In this document: positions 1-6,695 of the stretch, in pieces | How the letters are laid out: the number at the start of each line of letters is the position of its first letter | How positions within the stretch are numbered: the stretch's first letter is position 1 | Assembly (NCBI GenBank): GCA_002316225.1 | Contig: DCDC01000214.1 | Span: forward strand, 1-14,249 | Reading direction: 5' to 3' | Length of the DNA stretch: 14,249 nt | Source of the DNA: Firmicutes bacterium UBA1065 | GTDB taxonomy: Bacteria > Bacillota > Clostridia > Tissierellales > Sedimentibacteraceae | Made by a program: the position numbers and the translations under genes | Notes under the pieces: model-generated | The model's input: only the letters and a program-made list of their open reading frames with translations | Told to the model about the DNA's origin: nothing | The model's database searches: none

Positions 1-2
1 CT

Positions 3-42
3 ACAGCTTGCGAACTCGCTTCGCTCAAACAACGCAAGCTGT
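3..42. repeat. Palindromic repeat at the left window edge
   Basis: A perfect 10-base inverted repeat (ACAGCTTGCG at 3-12, CGCAAGCTGT at 33-42) encloses a 20-base loop rich in TCGCT motifs. No coding frame is evident. It has no T-tract, so it reads better as an extragenic palindromic repeat than as a terminator. The motif TTCGCT recurs in the neighbouring repeat at about 81-104, suggesting one composite repeat block. It may extend left of the window. Confidence 0.55.
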
Positions 43-80
43 TTAACGGATTTTTAACCTGCATTCGCTAAGAATTAAAT

Positions 81-163
81 CGTGTCCTGCAAATGTTCGC
101 TCATATTTTTATCATTTTTCTTGAGATACTGCTATCGATATAACGGAAAAATGATAAAAATAT
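81..163. repeat. Dispersed repeat, left copy, with hairpin arms
   Basis: The segment 81-104 matches 14155-14178 at 23 of 24 positions in the same orientation (core TCCTGCAAATGTTCGCTCAT). Directly after the core, 103-119 (ATATTTTTATCATTTTT) is the exact inverted complement of 147-163, and the stem extends by a C-G and a T-G pair to 103-121/145-163. The loop is 23 bases. Short open frames crossing this block are probably not genes. The function is unknown; it resembles an extragenic palindromic element. Confidence 0.6.
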
Positions 164-176
164 CGCTCAAAGCACC

Positions 177-216
177 AAAAAGATACAAGGAGAAATTTCT
201 TTGTATCTTTTTTATT
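177..216 (+). terminator. Intrinsic terminator of a gene left of the window
   Basis: The arm AAAAAGATACAA (177-188) pairs perfectly with TTGTATCTTTTT (201-212), with further inner pairs around 189-191/198-200, and a run of T continues to about 213. No complete plus-strand gene precedes it here, so it most likely ends a transcript that enters from the left. It separates that transcript from the small membrane-protein gene. Confidence 0.6.
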
Positions 217-219
217 TGC

Positions 220-247
220 TTGAATAAAATGTATAAACACCTATATT
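220..247 (+). promoter_or_regulatory. Candidate sigma-A promoter for the small membrane-protein gene
   Basis: TTGAAT (220-225) and TATATT (242-247) are separated by 16 bases. They lie just downstream of the terminator at 177-216 and about 20 bases before the start codon at 270. The leader would be short but includes the ribosome binding site. This is a motif match only. Confidence 0.35.
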
Positions 248-269
248 TATCAGTTTTTAGGGGGATGTT

Positions 270-467
270 ATGAATTACTTCAAACATAAAAAGAAATGCT
301 CAAGCAGAAGCAAACCGACATTTTTTAAATTTACCGAAATATTGGGGCTTATGATTGCTACCCTGGGGGCTATCATCGTGGTCCAGATCCTGCCGGTTAA
401 AATATGGTTGTTTATATTGGGAATCCTTTTGATTATTTTGGGAATCACCTTATTCAGGCTGATATAG
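270..467 (+). CDS. Small two-helix membrane protein, unknown function
   Basis: This 65-residue protein has a basic, polar N-terminus (about residues 1-20, rich in Lys/Ser with one Cys). Two hydrophobic stretches follow, about residues 22-40 and 45-63, separated by a short turn with Pro and Lys, which predicts a helical hairpin in the membrane. It ends directly after the second helix. The ATG at 270 has a good ribosome binding site (AGGGGG at 259-264, five bases away). It stands alone: a terminator precedes it and the next gene, rpmB, converges on it. I do not recognise the family. The good translation signal, upstream promoter motif and coherent membrane pattern argue that it is real, but hydrophobic short frames can arise by chance in AT-rich DNA. 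Confidence 0.6.
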   Translation: MNYFKHKKKCSSRSKPTFFKFTEILGLMIATLGAIIVVQILPVKIWLFILGILLIILGITLFRLI

Positions 468-525
468 GCATAGGTATTTATTTTCCTGTAAGAAAATTAA
501 CGTATCAAGTCGGCAGGAATTTCCA

Positions 526-556
526 AATAAAAAAATAATGGCAAAGCCACTATTTT
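526..556 (-). terminator. rpmB intrinsic terminator
   Basis: Read on the minus strand, an 11-base-pair stem (arms at 546-556 and 532-542, one G-T wobble) with a three-base loop (543-545) is followed by a T-rich run through about 526. It lies 13 bases past the rpmB stop codon. The plus-strand reading also has a T-rich flank, so it may stop transcription from the 270-467 gene as well. Confidence 0.75.
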
Positions 557-568
557 ATTTATATGTTA

Positions 569-760
569 TTAATTAGCGCGTTGTACTTTTCCTGACCTTA
601 TACATCTTGTACAAACTGTCTTTCTTGTTGCTTTTCCGTTTTCCAATACCGTAATTGTTTTTACGTTTGGTTTCCATGTTCTTTTTATTTTTCTATCAGA
701 ATGCGTAATGGTGTGTCCTGATACAGTATCCTTGCCGCATACTTCACAATATTTTGCCAT
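569..760 (-). CDS. rpmB: 50S ribosomal protein L28
   Basis: L28 is a small basic protein of the large ribosomal subunit. The 63-residue product has the usual length for Bacillota. It carries two Cys pairs, CEVC at 5-8 and CTRC at 50-53, matching the zinc-binding form of L28, and the conserved stretches HSDRKIKR (20-27) and TWKPN (28-32). The ATG at 760 is preceded by a very strong GGAGGTGG site (765-772 on the plus strand). A TATAAT-like element lies at 781-786 (minus strand) but I found no convincing -35 box, and it would leave a very short leader. The gene is monocistronic, has its own terminator, and is divergent from the asp23-yloV operon, the arrangement known from Bacillus subtilis around yloU-yloV. 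Confidence 0.97.
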   Translation of the reverse strand: MAKYCEVCGKDTVSGHTITHSDRKIKRTWKPNVKTITVLENGKATRKTVCTRCIRSGKVQRAN

Positions 761-825
761 TATTCCACCTCCATTTAAACATTATATGCTTCCCGTATTA
801 GTTGAACTTCATCATTTTACCACTA

Positions 826-853
826 AAAATTAAATATTGCAATATTAATTTTT
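826..853. promoter_or_regulatory. AT-rich palindrome over the -35 box, possible operator
   Basis: The 14-base sequence AATATTGCAATATT (833-846) is a perfect palindrome. It is flanked by AAAAATT and AATTTTT, which extend it to a near-perfect 28-base dyad with one extra base. It contains the candidate -35 box TTGCAA (837-842). That position would suit a repressor site between divergent genes, but AT-rich dyads also occur by chance and I do not recognise the site of a known regulator. Confidence 0.3.
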
Positions 854-865
854 AATTAGTATAAT
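837..865 (+). promoter_or_regulatory. Candidate distal promoter of the asp23-yloV-recG operon
   Basis: TTGCAA (837-842) and a perfect TATAAT (860-865) are spaced by 17 bases. It would give a leader of roughly 130 bases before the ATG at 1000. This is a motif match only. Confidence 0.45.
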
Positions 866-939
866 GAAACATATCCTTTATGACTTAGACTAGGCTATTT
901 TTTATTTTTGCGGAATTTTTTTGCATAGGGATATTATAA

Positions 940-968
940 TTGTAAAATCATGCTAATAAGGTTATAAT
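940..968 (+). promoter_or_regulatory. Candidate proximal promoter of the asp23-yloV-recG operon
   Basis: TTGTAA (940-945) and TATAAT (963-968) are spaced by 17 bases, about 30 bases before the start codon at 1000 and ahead of the AGGAGG site at 989-994. With the element at 837-865 it forms a tandem pair. This is a motif match only. Confidence 0.5.
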
Positions 969-999
969 GAAATAAATCAAATTAAAACAGGAGGCAAGT

Positions 1000-1359
1000 A
1001 TGTCAGTTAAGATAATCAATGAAAACGGCAGTATAGTTATTGATGACCAGGCTTTAGCTGCTATAGCAGGCTTAGCTGCAATGGAATGCTACGGTGTTGT
1101 TGGTATGGCTTCCAGAAACGCTACTCAGGGTTTTTTTGAACTGCTGAAAAAAGAGAACCTGACTAAAGGGATAAAAGTTACATCTACTGACGAAGATAAA
1201 ATCAACATAGATTTACATATAGTATTGCAGTATGGAGTTAAAATATCCGTTGTAGCTGAAAATATAATTTCCAGAATAAAGTACAGCGTTGAAACTTTTT
1301 CAGGAGTCAGCGTGGAAAAAGTAAGTATTTTTGTACAGGGAGTAAGGGTGCAGAAATAA
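1000..1359 (+). CDS. Asp23/Gls24 family envelope stress protein (YloU type)
   Basis: This 119-residue protein belongs to the Asp23/Gls24 family. In Staphylococcus aureus Asp23 is a membrane-associated, alkaline-shock protein; the exact role of the YloU-type member is unsettled. The N-terminal part (about residues 10-45) has the family pattern of a strand, then an Ala/Gly-rich helix ending in GVVGMASRN. The C-terminal part (about 60-119) holds alternating strands and a helix, ending GVRVQK. No signal peptide or membrane helix is visible. The ATG at 1000 has an ideal AGGAGG site five bases upstream. The gene lies 13 bases before the DAK2-family kinase gene, the same order as yloU-yloV in B. subtilis, so the two are very likely co-transcribed. 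Confidence 0.9.
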   Translation: MSVKIINENGSIVIDDQALAAIAGLAAMECYGVVGMASRNATQGFFELLKKENLTKGIKVTSTDEDKINIDLHIVLQYGVKISVVAENIISRIKYSVETFSGVSVEKVSIFVQGVRVQK

Positions 1360-1372
1360 TCAGGAGGCTAAA

Positions 1373-2992
1373 ATGTTAATGAAGTACATAGATAATGTCA
1401 GATTTAAGAAGATGCTTTTGGGAGCTGCGGCGAACCTTGAAAATAATAAAGCTATTGTGGATTCATTGAATGTATTTCCGGTTCCCGACGGGGATACGGG
1501 TACAAACATGAACCTGACGGTTCAGGCAGCCGTAAAGGAGATAAACAACCTTTCGGAAAGCACAATCACGGCTCTTTCAAGCGCAGCAGCCAACGGGTCC
1601 CTCATGGGGGCAAGGGGTAATTCCGGGGTTATCCTGTCACAGCTATTCAGGGGAATGGCAAAAGGTCTTGATGGAGTTAATCAAATAGATTGCAAAACCT
1701 TGGCCGAGGCCTTGAAATCTGCGTCAGATACGGCTTACAAGGCTGTCATGAGGCCCGTGGAAGGGACCATGCTGACGGTGGCAAGAGAAACAGCGGAAAA
1801 AGCAATGGCAACCTATGAAGAGTATGAAGATGTGGTTTCTTTTTTGGAAAGTCTTATTAAGCAGGCAAAAGACACCCTGGACCGCACCCCGGAGATGCTC
1901 AGTGTTCTAAAACAGGCAGATGTGGTGGATGCAGGCGGGAAAGGCCTGATCTTCATCATGGAAGGCTGGCTTGCAGCTCTAAAGGGAGCAGAAATAAAGC
2001 AGGAGATTAAAGAAAAGACCGTGATAAAAACAGAAGTTGAGCTGGAAGAATTCACAAGTGAAGATGAAATAATATTTACCTACTGCACGGAGTTTATAAT
2101 AAAGAATCCTTTAAAAACTGCAGAGGAATTTTTGACTAAAATATATGATAAGGGTGATTCCATTGTTTGTGTCGGTAATGAAAATATCATAAAAACTCAC
2201 ATACACACAAACAATCCGGGACAAATATTGGCCATAGCCGTAAAATACGGGGAGCTTACAGATATAAAAATCGACAACATGAAGGAGCAGTTTAGGGCCA
2301 AAAAGAAGGAAAATAATAAAAATAACCATAAAAAGAAGAAATACGGTTTTGTTTCCATTGGTATGGGCAAGGGAATAGAAAAAGTGTTCACGGATTTAAA
2401 TGTGGATGTTTTTCTGTCCGGGGGCCAGACCATGAATCCAAGCACCGAAGACATCCTGGCAGCCGCCAACAGTATAAATGCCGAACACATAATAATTTTG
2501 CCCAATAATTCCAATATAATAATGGCGGCAAAACAGGCCAAGGAGATTTCAGATAAAAATATACATGTGGTTCCAAGCAAGTCCATACCCCAGGGTATAG
2601 CAGCCCTTATAGCCTTTAAAGAAGAAAGTGATATAGATGATAATCTTGAAGCCATGACCCAGGCCGTAAAGGAGGTTAAAACAGGACTTGTAACCTATGC
2701 GGTAAGGGATACGGTCTTCAATGATCTGGAAATCAAAAAAGGCCAAATTATAGCCATTTATGAGGGCAATATCGTAAACCACGGGGAAAACCCCGAAGAT
2801 GAAACAATCGAGCTGATCAAGAAGATGGTTGATGAGGACAGTTTTTTGGTTACCCTGTTTTACGGAGACCAGGTTAATGAAGAGTCCGTAAAAAGTATGG
2901 CATCAAGGATTGAAGAAGTAGCAAAAGATTGTGATGTTGAGATTATTTACGGCGGACAGCCCCTTTATTACTATATAGTAGCCGTAGAATAA
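1373..2992 (+). CDS. fakA: DAK2-domain fatty acid kinase, FakA/YloV family
   Basis: In S. aureus FakA phosphorylates fatty acids held by the DegV-family carrier FakB, feeding exogenous fatty acids into phospholipid synthesis; by family this 539-residue protein should do the same. The N-terminal DAK2 domain (about 1-200) carries the ATP/Mg signature NVFPVPDGDTGTNM at 33-46 with the metal-binding Asp residues, GARGNSG at 79-85, and DAGGKGL at 186-192. A middle region (about 225-315) contains the HIHTNNPG motif and ends in a Lys/Asn-rich linker near 310-325. The C-terminal domain (about 325-539) is the FakB-interacting region of the family. The ATG at 1373 is chosen over the ATG at 1379 because it sits at the better distance from the site at 1361-1367. 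No fakB/degV gene lies in the window, so the carrier must be encoded elsewhere. Confidence 0.9.
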   Translation: MLMKYIDNVRFKKMLLGAAANLENNKAIVDSLNVFPVPDGDTGTNMNLTVQAAVKEINNLSESTITALSSAAANGSLMGARGNSGVILSQLFRGMAKGLDGVNQIDCKTLAEALKSASDTAYKAVMRPVEGTMLTVARETAEKAMATYEEYEDVVSFLESLIKQAKDTLDRTPEMLSVLKQADVVDAGGKGLIFIMEGWLAALKGAEIKQEIKEKTVIKTEVELEEFTSEDEIIFTYCTEFIIKNPLKTAEEFLTKIYDKGDSIVCVGNENIIKTHIHTNNPGQILAIAVKYGELTDIKIDNMKEQFRAKKKENNKNNHKKKKYGFVSIGMGKGIEKVFTDLNVDVFLSGGQTMNPSTEDILAAANSINAEHIIILPNNSNIIMAAKQAKEISDKNIHVVPSKSIPQGIAALIAFKEESDIDDNLEAMTQAVKEVKTGLVTYAVRDTVFNDLEIKKGQIIAIYEGNIVNHGENPEDETIELIKKMVDEDSFLVTLFYGDQVNEESVKSMASRIEEVAKDCDVEIIYGGQPLYYYIVAVE

Positions 2993-3002
2993 ATATATTA
3001 AG

Positions 3003-3027
3003 GTTTCTTAGGTCCTGCCTAAGAAAC
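3003..3027 (+). terminator. Intercistronic hairpin between fakA and recG, possible attenuator
   Basis: GTTTCTTAGG (3003-3012) and CCTAAGAAAC (3018-3027) form a perfect 10-base-pair stem with a five-base loop, 10 bases past the fakA stop. The following sequence has only a short, interrupted T-rich stretch (CATCCTTTT), weak for a terminator. It may partly terminate transcription or protect the 3' end of the upstream message. Confidence 0.45.
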
Positions 3028-3049
3028 TCATCCTTTTAGGGGTGTTGAC

Positions 3050-5104
3050 ATGCTGGATTCAAATATTCAATTCTTAAAGGGAGTAGGACCGAACAGGGCT
3101 TTAAAGCTGCAAAAGTTAAATATATTTACCATAGGTGACCTGTTAAATTATTTGCCGGTTAAATATGAAGACAGAAGAAAAGTAAAGACTATAAACGAAA
3201 TATCAGAGCCGGGCAAATACCTTTTAAAAGTCAAGCTTATTGAAAAACCCAAACATAACAGAATAAAAAAGAACATGACCATTATAAAGGCAATATGTAA
3301 GGATGATACGGGATTTATCACTCTTACATTTTTCAATAATGACTTTTTAATGGATAAGCTTATTACAGGTGAGTGGTACTATGTTTTTGGCAATGTTAAA
3401 ATTGCCTATGGAAAATTAGAAACTACAAATCCTGAAATCGAATCGGCGGACAAGGACTGGAAAGCAGGCAGGATAATGCCTGTTTACGGCCTTACCTACG
3501 GCTTGTCCAACAACGAAATCACAAAGCTGGTAAAAACTGCCTTTGAGATATATTATAACAGCATCCATAATATTTTGCCGGAAGAAATTATTAAGGAATA
3601 CAAGCTTACTTCAAGGAAAGAAGCTTTAATAAATCTGCATTTTCCAAGCGATTTAAGGAAGTATTCCCTGGCTAAAAAAACCTTGGCTTTTGAAAAATTA
3701 TTGATAATGCAGCTGGGGCTTTTTAACATAAAGAATAATTTTTTGAAAGAAATAAGCCATATAAGGTTGAATAATAAGGACCTGGCCGAAAGAATGCTGG
3801 CCTACCTGCCTTACAAGCTGACAAATGCCCAGTTTAAGGTTATTGATGAAATAAATGAAGATTTAAAAAGCAATAAGGCAATGAACAGGCTCATACAAGG
3901 AGATGTGGGCTCAGGAAAAACAGTGGTTGCTGTTTACACCATGCTGGTTGCAGTCAGCTCCGGGTACCAGGCATCAATGATGGCACCGACAGAGATCCTG
4001 GCTCTACAACATTATGCAACCATTAAAGAATGCATAGATTTGGCAGGACTTAATATTAAGGCGGAAGTCCTGACGGGGTCAACAAAGGCAAAAGAGAGGC
4101 AGGAAATCCTAAGAAAGCTTAAGGACGGGGAGTTGGACATTATTGTGGGAACTCATGCCCTCATTGAAGACAATGTGGAATTTAAAAACCTAGGCCTTGT
4201 GGTTACGGACGAGCAGCACCGCTTTGGGGTAAGACAGAGGGCAAAGCTTTCCAATAAGGGAAATGCTCCTCATATTTTGGTCATGACAGCAACACCCATA
4301 CCCAGGACCTTGGCCCTGATGTTATATGGAGATCTGGATATATCCTTGATAGATGAAATGCCTCCGGGAAGACAAAAAGTCATTACCTATGTCATATCGG
4401 AAAAGGAAAAGGAAAGAGCCTACGATTTTATCAAAAAACACCTTGACAGCGGCAGGCAAGCCTATATCATAGCCCCCTTGGTGGAAGAATCCGAAAACCT
4501 TGATTTAGATTCAGCCACAGACCTGTATGAAGAATTAAAGTCTTCATATTTTTCAGGATACAGCTTAGGTCTCCTGCACGGGAAAATGACATCCGGCGAA
4601 AAAGAAGAAGTAATAAATAAGTTTTATGAGGGAAAAATAAGTGCGCTTGTTTCAACCACGGTTGTTGAGGTTGGCGTAAATGTCCCCAATGCAACGGTTA
4701 TGCTGGTTTTGAATGCCGAAAGATTTGGACTGGCTCAGCTTCACCAGCTAAGAGGGAGAGTCGGCAGAGGCAGGTACCAGTCCTACTGTATTTTGGTAAA
4801 CGAAAGCAAGAGCAAGAAATCAAGGGACAGGATGAATATATTGAAAAGAACAAACAACGGATTCATAATTGCTGAAGAAGATATGAGAATAAGGGGACCC
4901 GGTGATTTTTTCGGGATAAGGCAGCATGGACTATCAAAATTTGATATACAAAACATTGTCAATGATGTTGAAACCCTCCAGCAGGTCCGGCTCTTATCAA
5001 AGAAGATAATGAAAGAAAACCCGGGACTAACCGGTCCCGGTTACCAAAATTTAAAAAGGGAAATTGCCAATCTGTTTAAAGATGAGACAATTGCATTTAA
5101 TTGA
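3050..5104 (+). CDS. recG: ATP-dependent DNA helicase RecG
   Basis: RecG is a monomeric superfamily 2 double-stranded DNA translocase that regresses stalled forks and remodels branched DNA during repair. The 684-residue length is typical. The N-terminal region contains a helix-hairpin-helix-like start (FLKGVGPNRA) and the OB-fold wedge domain (about 55-160). The helicase motifs are complete: Walker A GDVGSGKT at 284-291, the DEQH box at 387-390, TATP at 413-416, and motif VI QLRGRVGRG at 566-574, followed by the C-terminal TRG region. The ATG at 3050 has an AGGGGTG site at 3038-3044. In B. subtilis recG also follows yloV, but with the serine dehydratase genes between; here they are absent. 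The 104-base gap after recG holds a palindromic repeat. Confidence 0.97.
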   Translation: MLDSNIQFLKGVGPNRALKLQKLNIFTIGDLLNYLPVKYEDRRKVKTINEISEPGKYLLKVKLIEKPKHNRIKKNMTIIKAICKDDTGFITLTFFNNDFLMDKLITGEWYYVFGNVKIAYGKLETTNPEIESADKDWKAGRIMPVYGLTYGLSNNEITKLVKTAFEIYYNSIHNILPEEIIKEYKLTSRKEALINLHFPSDLRKYSLAKKTLAFEKLLIMQLGLFNIKNNFLKEISHIRLNNKDLAERMLAYLPYKLTNAQFKVIDEINEDLKSNKAMNRLIQGDVGSGKTVVAVYTMLVAVSSGYQASMMAPTEILALQHYATIKECIDLAGLNIKAEVLTGSTKAKERQEILRKLKDGELDIIVGTHALIEDNVEFKNLGLVVTDEQHRFGVRQRAKLSNKGNAPHILVMTATPIPRTLALMLYGDLDISLIDEMPPGRQKVITYVISEKEKERAYDFIKKHLDSGRQAYIIAPLVEESENLDLDSATDLYEELKSSYFSGYSLGLLHGKMTSGEKEEVINKFYEGKISALVSTTVVEVGVNVPNATVMLVLNAERFGLAQLHQLRGRVGRGRYQSYCILVNESKSKKSRDRMNILKRTNNGFIIAEEDMRIRGPGDFFGIRQHGLSKFDIQNIVNDVETLQQVRLLSKKIMKENPGLTGPGYQNLKREIANLFKDETIAFN

Positions 5105-5117
5105 CAAAAAGTGAAGT

Positions 5118-5172
5118 CTGTCATTCTGAACGTACGTGAAGAATCCCATGAGATTCTTCTAAGCTCAGGAGT
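5118..5172. repeat. Intergenic palindromic repeat between recG and rsmD
   Basis: GAAGAATC (5138-5145) and GATTCTTC (5152-5159) form a perfect stem with a six-base loop. The dyad extends imperfectly outward, TTCTGAAC on the left against GCTCAGGA on the right. The half-site 5124-5145 matches the reverse complement of 14228-14249 at 17 of 22 positions. It resembles the CATTCTGAGCG...GAAGAATC type of extragenic palindrome I associate with many bacterial genomes; that is recollection, not a search result. Confidence 0.65.
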
Positions 5173-5208
5173 ACAAATAATATAATAACGCTTTGGGAAG
5201 AGATTATT

Positions 5209-5772
5209 ATGCGAATAATATCCGGAACAAACAAAGGTAAGAAACTTTTTGCTCCCCAGGGAGAAAGGGTAAGACCTACAGGGGATAAAGTTAAAGAGGC
5301 GATTTTTAACATAATAGGGCCTATAGATGAAGAAGCCCTTGTATTAGAGTTGTTTGCAGGTTCAGGGAGCATAGGAATCGAATTTCTGGCAAGGGGGGCC
5401 AAACACTGCACATTTGTGGATGTATCACGTAAAAGCTTGAATTATGTCAAAAAAAATTTAGACTTATGCAATTTTTATGATAGGGCAAGGGTATTATTAA
5501 GTGATTATGAAAAGGCAATAATTAATTTATCAAAGGACCGTGAAAAGTTTGACTATATATTTGCCGATCCTCCCTATGACCTGAAAATATGCAATAAAAT
5601 TGCAAAATTAGTCCTTGAATCAAATATTTTAAAAGATGGAGGCCTGCTTATAATTGAGAGCGATAAATCCGAAAAAGTAATTGATATCAATCAGACAAAT
5701 ATGATAGAATGTAAAGAGAAAATATACGGAAGGACAAAAATAAGCATTATCAGATATTTGGAGGAAAAATGA
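5209..5772 (+). CDS. rsmD: 16S rRNA (guanine(966)-N(2))-methyltransferase RsmD
   Basis: RsmD transfers a methyl group from S-adenosylmethionine to N2 of G966 (E. coli numbering) in 16S rRNA. The 187-residue length fits. It has the family N-terminus MRIISG, the RPTGDKVKEAIFN helix at 22-34, the SAM-binding motif I ELFAGSGSIGIE at 47-58, an acidic motif II residue at D71, and the catalytic DPPY motif at 120-123. The ATG at 5209 has only a modest site (GGGAAG at 5195-5200). A TATAAT at 5181-5186 with a poor -35 (TTCTAA at 5157-5162) could allow separate transcription from inside the preceding repeat. The stop codon overlaps the coaD start in an ATGA, so the two are translationally coupled; rsmD-coaD is a standard Bacillota pair. 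Confidence 0.96.
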   Translation: MRIISGTNKGKKLFAPQGERVRPTGDKVKEAIFNIIGPIDEEALVLELFAGSGSIGIEFLARGAKHCTFVDVSRKSLNYVKKNLDLCNFYDRARVLLSDYEKAIINLSKDREKFDYIFADPPYDLKICNKIAKLVLESNILKDGGLLIIESDKSEKVIDINQTNMIECKEKIYGRTKISIIRYLEEK

Positions 5773-6248
5773 AAGTATTGTACACTGGGAGCTTTGACCC
5801 GATAACAGTTGGCCACCTGGATATAATAAAAAGAATCTCAAAAATGTTCGATACGGTTGTAGTAACAGTATTTAACAATAAAGAAAAAAAATACTGGTTT
5901 TCAATAGAAGAAAGATGTCAAATGGTAAAAGACGCAGTTAAAGATTTAAAAAACGTAGAGGTCGATTTTACTGAAGGCTTGGTTGTGGATTATTGCAAAA
6001 ATAATAATATAAGCATTATAATAAGAGGCTTAAGAGCTGTATCGGACTATGAGTATGAGTTGGCCGTATCAAGCATCAACAAACATCTGAATCAGGAATT
6101 GGAAACCATTTTTTTGGTTGCATCACCTCAATACTCCTTTTTAAGCTCCAGTATAGTAAAGGATGTGGCGGAACACGGAGGAAATTTTGAAGATTTGGTT
6201 CCAGAAAATGTTGCATATTGTATAAAAAGATTACTTGGGAGGAAGTAA
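5769..6248 (+). CDS. coaD: Phosphopantetheine adenylyltransferase
   Basis: CoaD transfers AMP from ATP to 4'-phosphopantetheine, giving dephospho-CoA, the penultimate step of coenzyme A synthesis. The 159-residue length matches the bacterial enzyme. Visible motifs are the nucleotidyltransferase signature TGSFDPITVGHLDII at 6-20 (H16 being the HxGH-type His), RGLR at 86-89 followed by the SDYEYE helix, and the SSSIVKD motif starting at 126 that contacts ATP. The ATG at 5769 overlaps the rsmD stop by four bases and has a strong GGAGG site. One base separates its stop from the next start codon. Confidence 0.97.
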   Translation: MKVLYTGSFDPITVGHLDIIKRISKMFDTVVVTVFNNKEKKYWFSIEERCQMVKDAVKDLKNVEVDFTEGLVVDYCKNNNISIIIRGLRAVSDYEYELAVSSINKHLNQELETIFLVASPQYSFLSSSIVKDVAEHGGNFEDLVPENVAYCIKRLLGRK

Positions 6249-6249
6249 A

Positions 6250-6693
6250 ATGGATATTTTAAATTTACTGGAAAGGATCGAAGATATTATAGAAGATGCT
6301 TCTAAGTTTCCTTTATCAAGCAAGGTAATGGTTGACAAGGAAGAAATATTGGAGGTAATAAATGAAATCAGGTTAAAGCTGCCTGATGAAATCAACAGGG
6401 CTTCATGGGTTGCAAAAGAGAGACAAAGGATACTGAATGAAGCTCAGAGTGAAGCAGATGAGCTGATTGAAAGAGCAAAAGAGCAGCAGAAGCTTTTGCT
6501 CGAGGAAAGCGAAATAACCAGACAGGCTAAGATTTATGCAAACCAATTAATACAAGAAGCTGAGCAAAAAGCAAACGAAATGAAAACCGGGGCCTACAAT
6601 TACAGTGATGAAATATTGTCCAAGCTCCAGGAAAAAATAAGAGAAATAAATAATATTATAGAAGAAAACAGGGAAGAATTAAAAAACATGTAA
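6250..6693 (+). CDS. Helical coiled-coil protein found after coaD (annotated 'ATPase' in clostridia)
   Basis: The 147-residue product is almost wholly helical. Residues about 1-50 form a short helical head (MDILNLLERIEDIIEDA, then a PLSSK loop). Residues about 55-145 are a charged coiled coil rich in Glu/Lys/Gln/Ala. No membrane segment, nucleotide-binding loop or catalytic motif is visible. From memory, similar proteins next to coaD in Clostridia are labelled 'ATPase' because the coil resembles V/F-type ATP synthase stator subunits; nothing here shows ATPase activity. It also recalls DivIVA-like coils. The ATG at 6250 is chosen over the TTG at 6235 because GGAGG (6238-6242) lies seven bases upstream. 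It is the last gene of the run and is followed by a strong terminator. Confidence 0.85.
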   Translation: MDILNLLERIEDIIEDASKFPLSSKVMVDKEEILEVINEIRLKLPDEINRASWVAKERQRILNEAQSEADELIERAKEQQKLLLEESEITRQAKIYANQLIQEAEQKANEMKTGAYNYSDEILSKLQEKIREINNIIEENREELKNM

Positions 6694-6695
6694 AT

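Noticed and set aside
1..270. CRISPR array or transposon end at the left edge
   Set aside because: The repeats are not regularly spaced, no spacer pattern exists, and no transposase gene or cas gene is in the window.
82..273. 63-residue plus-strand open frame in the left repeat block
   Set aside because: It runs through the dispersed repeat, both hairpins and the terminator, has no ribosome binding site and shows a low-complexity composition; it is a by-product of the repeats.
761..999. Riboswitch or leader RNA upstream of asp23
   Set aside because: The gap is AT-rich with promoter motifs and one dyad. No conserved riboswitch core, T-box sequence or paired terminator/antiterminator is visible.
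2197..2655. 152-residue minus-strand open frame antisense to fakA
   Set aside because: The Ser/Phe/Leu-rich product is typical of the antisense of Lys/Glu-rich coding sequence; the sense gene is intact.
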